64,000 nt of DNA from Phoenicibacter sp963592435 (GCA_963592435.1 CAVAWT010000005.1:11120-75119); one strand, 5' to 3'. Shown: positions 8,757 to 16,617, counted from the stretch's first letter. Notes: a model not told the origin generated them from the sequence alone. Made by a program: numbers and translations.

Positions 8757-9029
8757 TTATAGCCCTGACGTGTCGACAGTGTCAATTATGCCGATCACAG
8801 CCATGTCAATTGTTTTGTCATGTTTGTCGTCGTCAACACGAACAGAAGAACCTGACGCACACAGCACATATTCACCGATGCCACAGCCAACATAGTCAAC
8901 TGCAACCTCTTCTTGATCGATGTATGCTCCGTCCACGTCAACCCTGCGCACAATCATCAACTTCGTGCCTTCAAGGCTTGGTTCTTTTCGTGTCGCAACA
9001 ACATTGCCTATTACCTTAGCTAAAATCAT
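8757..9029 (-). CDS. eutN: BMC vertex protein (BMC-P, EutN/CcmL family)
   Basis: Pentameric shell protein that caps the vertices of the microcompartment. Its 90 residues are typical of EutN/PduN: start MILAKVIGNVVATRKEPSLE, central KLMIVRRV, then AVDYVGCGIGEYVLCASGSS, a recognisable BMC-P core. Start ATG at 9029. It lies 10 bases after the tailed BMC-H gene and 22 bases before the aldehyde dehydrogenase-like gene. Only one BMC-P gene is visible in the operon, which would be enough to close the shell. Confidence 0.93.
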   Translation of the reverse strand: MILAKVIGNVVATRKEPSLEGTKLMIVRRVDVDGAYIDQEEVAVDYVGCGIGEYVLCASGSSVRVDDDKHDKTIDMAVIGIIDTVDTSGL

Positions 9030-9039
9030 AGACGATCAT

Positions 9040-9708
9040 CTACTTCTTACTTTTTGGCGAACTCGTCTTACTCTTTGACTTAGCGTCAGTCTTAGGCGCC
9101 TCTTTTTTTGGTTCAGGCTTTTTTGCCTCAACCTTTTTAGGCTCCTCTTTTTTTACTTCAACCTTCTTTGGTTCTGCCTTAACTGGCTCCTCTTTTTTAA
9201 CTTCTGCCTTCTTTGGTTCAACCTTTTTTGGTTCTTCTTTTTTAGGCGAAACCTTCTGAGCTTCTGTTTTACTCGGAGCTTTAGCTTTAGCAGGCGAAGC
9301 CTTCTTTGCAGGCTCAGCCTTCTTTGCTGTAGGTTTTTTAGGCTCGTCCTTTTTTACCTCTTCTTTCTTCTTGGGCTTTTCATCTTCCCAAGCCTGAGGA
9401 ATCGGCTTTTTGTTAACGGACTGATACGGAACCTTTGGATTACAAAAGAGTGAAGCCATGCCATCTGATGGTCTGGCAATAACAGATGCTGAAACAAGAT
9501 TGCCACATTTCATACCTTCCGCCTTTGCCGCAGAAACTGCAGCTTTAGCTGCGCCAACGTCTCCAACAACTTTCACTGTCATATAACCTGAACCTCTACT
9601 GTTTTCGAGTTCCAGAATCTTGACGTTTGCGGCTTTTACCATAACATCAGCAACTTCGATTGCTGTTGATATGCCGACGGTCTCAACAATTCCTAATGAT
9701 TCACGCAC
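9040..9708 (-). CDS. BMC-H shell protein with long Lys/Pro/Glu-rich C-terminal tail
   Basis: The first ~85 residues are one BMC (pfam00936-type) domain: SLGIVETVGISTAIEVADVM, then VKVVGDVGAAKAAVSAAKAE, forming shell hexamers. The remaining ~135 residues are low-complexity and strongly basic, built of short units such as KKEEPKKVE and KKAEPAKKAS, with no cysteine motif, so this is not a PduK-type Fe-S tail. The tail is probably disordered and could face the lumen or the cytoplasm. It may bind nucleic acid, cargo enzymes or neighbouring compartments, but this is not shown by sequence. The start is GTG at 9708, ten bases after GGAGG. It follows the flavoprotein-like gene by 17 bases. Shell assignment is firm; the role of the tail is unknown. 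Confidence 0.9.
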   Translation of the reverse strand: MRESLGIVETVGISTAIEVADVMVKAANVKILELENSRGSGYMTVKVVGDVGAAKAAVSAAKAEGMKCGNLVSASVIARPSDGMASLFCNPKVPYQSVNKKPIPQAWEDEKPKKKEEVKKDEPKKPTAKKAEPAKKASPAKAKAPSKTEAQKVSPKKEEPKKVEPKKAEVKKEEPVKAEPKKVEVKKEEPKKVEAKKPEPKKEAPKTDAKSKSKTSSPKSKK

Positions 9709-9725
9709 CTTTATCTCACCTCCTT

Positions 9726-10247
9726 TTATGCATCTAATTCAATATCGATTCCATATTCCAATAAGTTTCTTACATATCCCAAAATCTGTTGTCTATAGCT
9801 TTCTGGTTCTTTTCCAGAAAAAGGTGCAAGTGCATTCTTTGCAAGTGTAACTTTACAACCCTCTCCCAGAGCTTTGTCAAAAAGCTTGACTTCAAAAACA
9901 TCTGGAACACATAACGCGCACTTTGCGAGGATGTCCCTCGGCATTGTTAGATAAATTACTTTATCAAATTCAAGCGCATCACGTAAAACTGTTTCTGGAG
10001 TGACAATTTTTGTGGCTTTCGAGCAAATCACCTTGCCCAACTCTGCATCTTTCATATGCTCTTCTTTTGCAACAATCGTCAGATTGCTTGAACCACGCTT
10101 AAAAGAATGTAGAGCAGTCTTTAGCCAATCAACATCATCTCCAGGTAAAACTAGCAAAATGTCTTCTTTGTTCGACTCTGCAAGTTCAAGTGTTAACTCC
10201 ATGATACGCTTAACTAAATTTCTTAGTTCTGCTTCGTTGATTATCAT
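9726..10247 (-). CDS. Flavoprotein-like BMC-associated protein of unknown function
   Basis: About 173 residues with no motif I can assign securely. Its pattern (ILLVLPGDDVDWLKTALHSF, then KVICSKATKIVTPETVLRDA, KVIYLTMPRDILAKCALCVP) looks like a small Rossmann-type alpha/beta protein. It recalls the flavoprotein family (pfam02441-like) sometimes present in BMC loci. Two Cys lie close together (AKCALCVP). The N-terminal helix ELRNLVKRIMELTLELAE is amphipathic and could act as a targeting helix. ATG at 10247 is preferred over GTG at 10253 because of its spacing from AGAGAGG. It sits between two shell genes, so it is likely a structural or cargo component. The assignment is tentative. Confidence 0.55.
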   Translation of the reverse strand: MIINEAELRNLVKRIMELTLELAESNKEDILLVLPGDDVDWLKTALHSFKRGSSNLTIVAKEEHMKDAELGKVICSKATKIVTPETVLRDALEFDKVIYLTMPRDILAKCALCVPDVFEVKLFDKALGEGCKVTLAKNALAPFSGKEPESYRQQILGYVRNLLEYGIDIELDA

Positions 10248-10311
10248 GGGCACCTCTCTTGTGTTAGGCGGAGGCTTTTAAATTAATCTCCGCCTAAAGT
10301 GATCGATACAT

Positions 10312-10596
10312 TTATTCTGCTAACTTTTTTGGAATAATTTTCTCGGTGTCCATGTGAGGGCGAGGAATGACATGGAGTGACACAACTTCGCCAACCGCAC
10401 GAGCAGCAGCAGCACCTGCGTCAGTTGCAGCTTTAACAGCCCCAACGTCGCCTCTTACCATCACAGTTACCAATCCAGAACCAATCTTCTCATATCCGCA
10501 AAGTGTGACATTTGCAGCTTTTACCATTGCATCAGCTGCTTCAATAGCACCAACAAGGCCTTTTGTTTCAACCATTCCTAATGCATCTGAGTTCAT
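10312..10596 (-). CDS. BMC-H shell protein, PduA/EutM-like
   Basis: A 94-residue single-domain BMC-H protein, probably the main hexamer of the shell facets. It begins SDALGMVETKGLVGAIEAAD and continues with VRGDVGAVKAATDAGAAAA and the C-terminal VSLHVIPRPH, all typical of PduA/PduJ/EutM. The ribosome site is AGGAGG seven bases from ATG at 10596. It follows pduB after 47 bases. Pore residues cannot be read with certainty by eye, but the segment after VTLCGYEKIGSG suggests a small polar pore as in PduA. Confidence 0.95.
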   Translation of the reverse strand: MNSDALGMVETKGLVGAIEAADAMVKAANVTLCGYEKIGSGLVTVMVRGDVGAVKAATDAGAAAARAVGEVVSLHVIPRPHMDTEKIIPKKLAE

Positions 10597-10643
10597 TGTA
10601 ATTTCCTCCTGTGTTTATATTCTTTTCAAATTAACAGTTTTGC

Positions 10644-11450
10644 TTAAATGTATGGTGTCGTTGTTGACTGTGGTTCATCACCAAGAGCGCCAAGAAGTGT
10701 TCTGCCGACCTCAATTGCAGCGCGAACAGCTTGGCGAACAGCACCAGAGTCACCAGTGAATGTCAAAATGCATTCGTTTGAGAAGCTTGTTCCACCATTT
10801 CCTGGTGAGCTGTAGCCCAAAACATCAACATTAGCAGCCTTAACTGCAGTATCTGCCAAAACTGCGCCGATAGCAGCAGGTCCAGCACAGGTCATGCCCC
10901 AAGCTTTTCCAAGCTTAGCACCCATTGCTTTTTCCAAGCAATAGCTTGCACGAGCTGTGTATTGGAACTCAAGGTGCCCTGCGTCATTGCCATAAACGTC
11001 TCCGAAATATTTTGGAAGAACGCTCAAAGCAATTTCAACAGCTCTTCTTGCGTCAGACACATCGTCAGCACCGATCATGATCAAAGAACCATGTCCAGCA
11101 CCACCTTTTGTGTCCCTTGGGAGCTCAACTGAGATAACCTCAGTGTTTGTTGCTTTGACAGCCTCGTCGACTGACATAATTTGTGGACCAGCACCTGTGC
11201 GTCCACCGATGATTCCGATTGAACGGAACTTGCCAAGTTTCATTGCCTCAGCAACAAGTGGATCAACACTTGCGATGACAAGACCGATTGTGTCACCAGT
11301 TGAAGTGCCAACATACTCAGTCAAGCCAATTCCATCAGCGTTGCCACAGCAAGCAGCTGATGTTGATGAGGCGCTAGCAGATGCTGAAGGTGCACCTGCG
11401 AGTTCGCTGGAAACTTGCTTCATCACTTTCTCGATTAAATCTTGATTCAT
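10644..11450 (-). CDS. pduB: BMC-T (tandem-domain) shell protein PduB
   Basis: Trimeric shell protein made of two BMC domains. It is 268 residues long and collinear with Salmonella PduB, including LTEYVGTSTGDTIGLVIASV, SIGIIGGRTGAGPQIM, ELPRDTKGGAGHGS and SFSNECILTFTGDSGAVRQA. The N-terminal ~37 residues are an extension: an amphipathic helix (LIEKVMKQVSSELAG) and an Ala/Ser linker, similar to the PduB N-terminus that links shell to cargo. The start is ATG at 11450 after GGAGGAG. It lies directly downstream of the activase (22 bases). The assignment is very secure. Confidence 0.96.
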   Translation of the reverse strand: MNQDLIEKVMKQVSSELAGAPSASASASSTSAACCGNADGIGLTEYVGTSTGDTIGLVIASVDPLVAEAMKLGKFRSIGIIGGRTGAGPQIMSVDEAVKATNTEVISVELPRDTKGGAGHGSLIMIGADDVSDARRAVEIALSVLPKYFGDVYGNDAGHLEFQYTARASYCLEKAMGAKLGKAWGMTCAGPAAIGAVLADTAVKAANVDVLGYSSPGNGGTSFSNECILTFTGDSGAVRQAVRAAIEVGRTLLGALGDEPQSTTTPYI

Positions 11451-11472
11451 TTTGTCTCCTCCGTAATCTTTT

Positions 11473-12396
11473 TTATCCTACACGACTGGTTACGCCGCAT
11501 TGGTCGACAACTTTTGCTAGGGGTTGCATCGAAGCTGCATCCAAAGATTTCACTCCATGCATTTCATAATCTCTTCCTAGCATCTTATATTTATTCTCAC
11601 CCATTGAGTGGTAAGGCAAAAGATTAACGCCTTCTAGGTTTTCTTGATTTAGAGTTTTTGCAAACTCTGCAATCGCCTTGATTTCCTCAGGTTTGTCATT
11701 AAAATCAGGTATGACAGGAACTCTGACTCTGATCTTGGTGATTTCAGACACAAGTTTAACACGCTCCAAAATTTCTTTATTAGAAACACCAGTGCGATCT
11801 TTGTGTTTTTCATCATCTAAGCTTTTAACGTCTGTTAGTGCCAAATCAACGTGAGGCATTACTTCACGAATTACTTCCTCACTTGCACAAGCTGTCGTTT
11901 CCATTGCCGTGTTCCAACCCTGAACATGAGCTGCCTTTAACAACTCCGCAGAAAATTCAGACTGCATCAAGGGCTCGCCACCTGAGAGTGTTAAACCTCC
12001 GCCAGACCTGCGATAGTGCGTTTCATCTTTTTTAAGGACGCGAATGACCTCTTCGACGGTCATTCGCTTTCCTTTCATTACCAGTGCACCCACTGGGCAA
12101 ACAAGAGCGCATTCGCCGCAACCAATGCATTTGTTGTGATCAATTAACGCTCTATTATCAGTGCTAATTGCTCCTTGCTTGCAAACATTTAAGCAAGCAC
12201 CACAGTGGATACATTCCATATCGTTGAACATAACCACTGGCTTTGACGACTGTGATTCTGGGTTTGAACACCATTTGCAACGAAGGGGGCATCCATTCAG
12301 AAACACAATTGTGCGGATTCCAGGACCATCGTTCACAGAGAATCTCTGGATGTCGAATACCAGTCCTTCTTTACTATAATCAACCCGCTGTTCCAT
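11473..12396 (-). CDS. Glycyl radical enzyme activating enzyme (radical SAM)
   Basis: Generates the glycyl radical on the dehydratase by reductive cleavage of SAM. The radical-SAM motif CPLRCKWC lies near residue 33 (the CxxxCxxC that holds the SAM-binding [4Fe-4S] cluster). It is followed by a ferredoxin-like insert with CIHCGACLNVC and CIGCGECALVCPVG, holding two more clusters, as in activases of glycerol, propanediol and choline enzymes. TLSGGEPLMQ is the SAM-contact GGE motif. About 307 residues. ATG at 12396 lies nine bases after AAGGAA; an in-frame TTG at 12405 has no spacing and is less likely. The gene follows its target enzyme by 22 bases. Electrons probably come from ferredoxin or flavodoxin. 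Confidence 0.95.
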   Translation of the reverse strand: MEQRVDYSKEGLVFDIQRFSVNDGPGIRTIVFLNGCPLRCKWCSNPESQSSKPVVMFNDMECIHCGACLNVCKQGAISTDNRALIDHNKCIGCGECALVCPVGALVMKGKRMTVEEVIRVLKKDETHYRRSGGGLTLSGGEPLMQSEFSAELLKAAHVQGWNTAMETTACASEEVIREVMPHVDLALTDVKSLDDEKHKDRTGVSNKEILERVKLVSEITKIRVRVPVIPDFNDKPEEIKAIAEFAKTLNQENLEGVNLLPYHSMGENKYKMLGRDYEMHGVKSLDAASMQPLAKVVDQCGVTSRVG

Positions 12397-12418
12397 AATG
12401 AGCAATTCCTTTATCTAA

Positions 12419-15019
12419 CTAGCAACCACAACCACTGAATTCGTGCTCAGTACGCTCAATGATGTTATCTTGAACTTCCTTTGCAAGAGTGACAAAGTGT
12501 GCACTATATCCAGCAACACGAACGACCAAGTCTTTGTGAAGCTCTGGATGCTCCTGAGCGTCGATCAAAGTTTGCTTGTCGATGACGTTAAACTGAACGT
12601 GCATTCCTTTGTGATCAAAGTAGCTTCTAACAACAGCAGCAAAGTTCTTGAGTCCCTCGTCTCCAGAAAGAGCTGAAGGTGTGAACTTCTGATTGTAAAG
12701 TGTGCCATTTGAGAAGTATTCATGGTCAAGTTTAGCAACAGAGTTTGTTGCAGCAGTAGGACCACTAACGTCCTTGCCAGCACGAGGTGAAACACCGTCA
12801 GCAAGAGGTGTTGTTGCAAGACGTCCATCAGGAAGTGCTGCAACGTCTTTGCCGAACAAAACGTTAGCAGAAACTGGGTAGCAACCAGCTTGGAATTGAC
12901 CGCCACGAGGATTGGTGTGCTTCTCAACCTCTGCAGAGTAGATGCGAGCAACACGAGCTGAAACGTAGTCAACTTCGTCGATGTCGTTGCCGTACCAATC
13001 AGTCTTTTCCATGATCTTTTTGATTCCATAGAAATCAATGTTGCCTGCAGGAGCAGCAGGAACTGCATTGTTAACTGCACTTGTTACAGTTGAGAGATCA
13101 GCTGATCCGTTCTCGCTCAAGATGCGTTTGACGATCTCATAGACCTTTTGCTCATCTGTTTGTGCTGGAGCAGCATTGAACGTTGCAGGAGCAGCACCAC
13201 CAGCCATGCGCTGTTGATCAAAGATCTTTTCAGCTTGAGTTGAAGAATCAACTGGGTAACCAAAGTTGTTTGCAAGAGCGTCTTTGAGTTGTCCAATTGT
13301 GACTTCATGATTCTCAAACACGTGCTTTTGCATTGCATAAGCTGAGTCGCCAGCGTCGACAACACCAAATGCTTGAGGACCAGTGAAGTTATAGATTGCG
13401 CCACCTTCTTCAACAGTTTTGCCTCTGCCGATGCAGTCTTCCACAAGAGCAGAGAGGAATGGAAGTTGGTCGCGCTCCATGTGAGCAAGGTCAACAGCGT
13501 TGTCTGCCTCTGCGAGGTGATAAACGAAGTATTCCATTTGCTTTTCGAATGCTGTGAAGAAGTCCTCGATGTCTGTCCATGTTGACATATCACCTGTGAC
13601 AGGTCCGAGTTGCTTGTCGCCAACTTTGCCGTTGTTAAGGGTGATTTCCATGACCTTTGCAACGTTAAAGAACGCAGCGTCGTGCCAACCTTCTGTCTTG
13701 TGTGGGCACTGTGGCTCAACGCAACCGATGATGCAGTAGTTACGAGCATCTTCGAGAGCAACACCACGGTTAACAAGAGCTGGGATGATGACTTCGTCGT
13801 TATACATAGCTGGAACACCAAGACCCAAACGAGCAAGTTCGCAAGCTCTGTAGAGGAACTCATCTGGAGTGTTCTCATGAACACGAATTGAGAATGAAGG
13901 TTGTGGGAGACGAACATGAGCTGATGCTACCATTGCCATGTAGGAAATGTCGTTTGTCATGTCGTGACCTTTTTCGTCTTGACCACCAACGCCCAAGTTT
14001 TGGAACACAGCATAACCAGCAAAAGCTTGGTCAGAGATTGCGTCTCTTGTCTTGTTGATGTCGTTGAGTTTGACCCAGATGCAGTCAATGAGCTCTTGAG
14101 CAAACTCTGGAGTGATGTTTTTGTCATCACGATATGGTGGATACATATATGTATCAAAACGTCCTGGAGAAATTGAGTGACCTGATGACTCAATTTGAAG
14201 CATTAACTGAATGAACCAGAATGCTTGGCAAGCCTCCCAGAAGTTTGTTGCACCATTCTCTGGCACACGCTCGCAGTTTGATGCGATTTGCAAGAGTTCT
14301 TGTTTGCGTTGTGGATTTCCTTCCACTGCTGCCATCTCGCGAGCCTTTGCTGCATAACGATGAGCAAAGTTGATTGCTGCGTTGTAGGTGATGATGACTG
14401 CATTATAGAACTGTTGCTTTTTGATGTAGCTTGGATCGTTGCGATCCATCTTTTGCATTGCGCAAACAACTTCATCAATAATTCCACGGAAACCTTTTTG
14501 AATGATCTTTCCGTAGTCGACTGACACATGTCCGACACCGCCATAGTAGTAGTTACCTACTGTGAAAACACCGTTTGCCTGGCAATCCTTTGTCTCTTCT
14601 GACATGTAGGATGTTGCGAGGTCAGAAACGGTTTTTCCTGGCCAATAAAGGAATGCGTCGTGGAGCTTTGAGGCAACGTCTTTCGGAATTTTGAATGGGT
14701 CAGCCATTCTTGTTTCCATTGTGTCAAACTCTGCCTCCACCCAATCGTAAGAATACTCTGGTGCGATTTGGCAAGAGCGAGGATGCACAGTCAGTGCACC
14801 AACGATGAGCTCGTCGTCGCGAATTGCAACTGGAAGTTCATTGAAGAGCTTCTCGCAGACTTTTGCGCGACGCATGACATTTGGCATGCCCTCTGTCTCT
14901 TTGTACGCTTCTGTCACAAGGCATGCTCTTTCGGCTTCTACCTCAGGGAATGCTGTAACAATAACGTTTTGCAACCTCTTCACACGATCGGTTGGCTCAG
15001 TAAAACCTTTTGCTATCAT
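12419..15019 (-). CDS. Glycyl radical diol dehydratase (1,2-propanediol/glycerol type) with internal insert
   Basis: B12-independent dehydratase turning a vicinal diol into an aldehyde; signature enzyme of this microcompartment. Residues match the Clostridium butyricum glycerol dehydratase by number as I recall them: His164 (GVGHVSVDY), His281-Ser282 (SSGHSIS), Cys433 and Glu435 (IGCVEPQ) and Asp447 (EGWHDAAFF). The glycyl radical site is Gly837 in VRVAGYSAHF. The choline lyase signature after Cys is different, so CutC is rejected. At 866 residues it is about 75-80 longer than usual. The excess lies near residues 600-662, an Ala/Pro-rich linker around an amphipathic helix (TDEQKVYEIVKRILSE), which looks like an internal encapsulation peptide. 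Residue 339 is Phe where I recall Tyr in the clostridial enzyme. ATG at 15019 follows GGAGG. Propanediol versus glycerol cannot be settled by eye. Confidence 0.93.
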   Translation of the reverse strand: MIAKGFTEPTDRVKRLQNVIVTAFPEVEAERACLVTEAYKETEGMPNVMRRAKVCEKLFNELPVAIRDDELIVGALTVHPRSCQIAPEYSYDWVEAEFDTMETRMADPFKIPKDVASKLHDAFLYWPGKTVSDLATSYMSEETKDCQANGVFTVGNYYYGGVGHVSVDYGKIIQKGFRGIIDEVVCAMQKMDRNDPSYIKKQQFYNAVIITYNAAINFAHRYAAKAREMAAVEGNPQRKQELLQIASNCERVPENGATNFWEACQAFWFIQLMLQIESSGHSISPGRFDTYMYPPYRDDKNITPEFAQELIDCIWVKLNDINKTRDAISDQAFAGYAVFQNLGVGGQDEKGHDMTNDISYMAMVASAHVRLPQPSFSIRVHENTPDEFLYRACELARLGLGVPAMYNDEVIIPALVNRGVALEDARNYCIIGCVEPQCPHKTEGWHDAAFFNVAKVMEITLNNGKVGDKQLGPVTGDMSTWTDIEDFFTAFEKQMEYFVYHLAEADNAVDLAHMERDQLPFLSALVEDCIGRGKTVEEGGAIYNFTGPQAFGVVDAGDSAYAMQKHVFENHEVTIGQLKDALANNFGYPVDSSTQAEKIFDQQRMAGGAAPATFNAAPAQTDEQKVYEIVKRILSENGSADLSTVTSAVNNAVPAAPAGNIDFYGIKKIMEKTDWYGNDIDEVDYVSARVARIYSAEVEKHTNPRGGQFQAGCYPVSANVLFGKDVAALPDGRLATTPLADGVSPRAGKDVSGPTAATNSVAKLDHEYFSNGTLYNQKFTPSALSGDEGLKNFAAVVRSYFDHKGMHVQFNVIDKQTLIDAQEHPELHKDLVVRVAGYSAHFVTLAKEVQDNIIERTEHEFSGCGC

Positions 15020-15047
15020 CTAATAGCCTCCTTTTGCATATCGTGCT

Positions 15048-15113
15048 AATAATACACGTTTTAAATTTAAGCACATCGGTGCCAAAATTCCTAGGTAGTT
15101 TTAAAACTATCTA
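15048..15113 (-). promoter_or_regulatory. Candidate activator-dependent promoter with 22-base palindrome upstream of the dehydratase gene
   Basis: The 117-base gap between the DJ-1 gene and the dehydratase gene holds a near-perfect inverted repeat at 15092-15113 (minus strand TAGATAGTTTT/AAAACTACCTA, one mismatch). On the minus strand a TATTAT -10-like hexamer lies at 15053-15048, with no recognisable -35. With a start near 15041 the palindrome centre falls at about -61, the position usual for class I activators. This fits control by the AraC-type regulator in the operon. It is inference from spacing only; the palindrome could also form an RNA hairpin. Confidence 0.45.
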
Positions 15114-15136
15114 ATGTAAAAACCAAAACTCCCCCA

Positions 15137-15718
15137 CTATAACTCACATATTGAGACGTTGAGCAGTTTTAGAAATCCTCTAATTAGTGTAATGTGTCCG
15201 GGCCATGCGGGGGAAGTTACCAAATTCCCTTCCTCTACAGTTTCAGTCGGAGGAACTTCCACATAGGTGCCACCTGCACTTAACACTTCTGGTGCCACAG
15301 CATCATAGGCTGTGAGTCTTCGCCCACGAACAACATCTGCTGCAGTCAAAATTTGAACGCCGTGACAAATTGCAGCCACTGGCAAGTTCATCTGGAAGAA
15401 ATAGCGAACAACATCCAATACCCTTGGATCTCTTCGCAGATATTCGGGTGCTCTGCCCCCCGTGAGATATAAGCCATCATATTCAGTCAGGTTTAGATAA
15501 TCAAAAGAAGCATTCAAACAGAACTTGTGTCCTGGTTTTTCTGAATACGTCTGTTCGTCGCCAAAATCATGAACTGCTGTCTGAATGTGATCTCCCGCCG
15601 CTTTTCCAGGGCAAACCACATCGACATCAACTCCCGCGATTTCCAAGGCCTGATAAGGCACCATGACCTCATAGTCCTCGGCGAAATCTCCAGCGATCAT
15701 TAATACGGATCTTGTCAC
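15137..15718 (-). CDS. DJ-1/PfpI family protein
   Basis: A 193-residue DJ-1/PfpI superfamily protein (glutamine-amidotransferase-like fold). The nucleophile elbow is AAICHGVQIL with Cys near residue 119 followed by His, and the early acidic residue lies in DFAEDYEVMVP. Members act as chaperones, proteases or glyoxalase/deglycases. In an operon making reactive aldehydes, detoxification of dicarbonyls or repair of aldehyde-damaged protein is plausible but inferred. The start is GTG at 15718 after AAAGGAGGG. It overlaps the 3' end of the EutP-like gene by 50 bases in another frame, implying translational coupling. The gene is intact. Confidence 0.85.
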   Translation of the reverse strand: MTRSVLMIAGDFAEDYEVMVPYQALEIAGVDVDVVCPGKAAGDHIQTAVHDFGDEQTYSEKPGHKFCLNASFDYLNLTEYDGLYLTGGRAPEYLRRDPRVLDVVRYFFQMNLPVAAICHGVQILTAADVVRGRRLTAYDAVAPEVLSAGGTYVEVPPTETVEEGNLVTSPAWPGHITLIRGFLKLLNVSICEL

Positions 15719-16256
15719 TATCCCTCCTTTCAGGTCGATTAATCAATTTAACACCATCTTCGACAACAATGTTGTTTGGATCGATGTTAGTCTTTTCTCC
15801 ACCCTCTTTTTCCCATGGCATAACGTCACCTTCTTCTCGAAGATATAACATGACGTCTGCCACTCCTTCGCCGATCACTGAATCGACGAAAAAAATTGTC
15901 TTGCACCCCGCAAGGCGGAGCCACAATTCAGCCATGTCCGGTCTCGCTATTGGATCGTTAATTTTAGTAACAATTCCAATGACCTCACGCGTTGCCATCG
16001 CGACTGAATGCGGAGAATAAAGCGAGTATTCCTCCGTGGAGCTCATCATCAAACCAACGATGCTGGCTTCAAAGGCATAAGTAAAAATACCATTTGCCAT
16101 TCTCCTGTTTTCGCAATACTCGCCAGGAGTGTCAATTATGTCGGCGAAGTGGTTAACATATTGTGTTTTGTGGTAAGTAATCTCTTTACCCTTTAATGCT
16201 TGCATTAAAGTGGTCTTACCAGTTCCCGTTCTGCCAACAAAAATGATTTTACGCAT
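15669..16256 (-). CDS. eutP: EutP/PduV-like small GTPase
   Basis: P-loop GTPase of the EutP/PduV family associated with microcompartments; proposed roles are positioning or dynamics of the compartment, or an accessory kinase activity in EutP. Walker A is GRTGTGKTTL (residues 8-17), the G3 motif is DTPGEY, and the G4 motif is TKIND. It has 195 residues, with a C-terminal extension of ~45 residues after the GTPase core (rich in Glu, Asp and Arg) longer than in typical EutP. The last 50 bases of this extension overlap the DJ-1 gene. It starts at ATG 16256, ten bases after the PduU-like shell gene. Family firm, function in this operon inferred. Confidence 0.88.
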   Translation of the reverse strand: MRKIIFVGRTGTGKTTLMQALKGKEITYHKTQYVNHFADIIDTPGEYCENRRMANGIFTYAFEASIVGLMMSSTEEYSLYSPHSVAMATREVIGIVTKINDPIARPDMAELWLRLAGCKTIFFVDSVIGEGVADVMLYLREEGDVMPWEKEGGEKTNIDPNNIVVEDGVKLINRPERRDSDKIRINDRWRFRRGL

Positions 16257-16266
16257 TTTAAAAAGC

Positions 16267-16617
16267 TTATTCCTTAGTTATTTCGCAAACTGAAAAATCC
16301 ATTTCACGTTCAACGTAAAGAAGAACAGCTTTCCAAGCAGCCTCAACGTCATCGATTCTCCCAGTAACAATCAATGTACCACTGAAACGGTCGATGAAGC
16401 CAACGTCGATGTTTGCACGCTTCATGGCAATATCTGCTGCAATGATCGCAGTTTCTCTCGGAGAGAGCGTCATGATGCCGATCGCAGCTTTGTTGTAATC
16501 AACTGTTGGATCAAGACCAAGTTTTTGATAGATTAAAGGCTTAGGAGAGGCCACGATGTGAGCCATTGTGATTTGTTTTCCAGGAACTGATTCCTGTATA
16601 ACTCTATCTAACTTCAT
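16267..16617 (-). CDS. pduU: Circularly permuted BMC-H shell protein, PduU/EutS-like
   Basis: A 116-residue minor shell protein. The order of elements (VPGKQITMAHIVASP at the N-terminus, then AAIGIMTLSPRETAIIAADI, then FSGTLIVTGRIDDVEAAWKA) is that of the circularly permuted EutS/PduU group, whose N-terminal strands form a small barrel over the hexamer pore. PduU/EutS usually travels with EutP/PduV, and here the EutP-like gene follows after 10 bases. ATG at 16617. Confidence 0.93.
   Translation of the reverse strand: MKLDRVIQESVPGKQITMAHIVASPKPLIYQKLGLDPTVDYNKAAIGIMTLSPRETAIIAADIAMKRANIDVGFIDRFSGTLIVTGRIDDVEAAWKAVLLYVEREMDFSVCEITKE

Noticed and set aside
13117..13917. 266-residue open frame on the minus strand inside the dehydratase gene
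   Set aside because: It is a shifted frame of the dehydratase, rich in Ser/Leu/Thr, with no ribosome site or family pattern.
12419..15019. Choline trimethylamine-lyase (CutC)
   Set aside because: The segment after the active-site Cys (GCVEPQCPHKTEGWHDAAFF) and residues 164, 281, 282 and 447 match diol dehydratases, not the choline lyase pattern after Cys.
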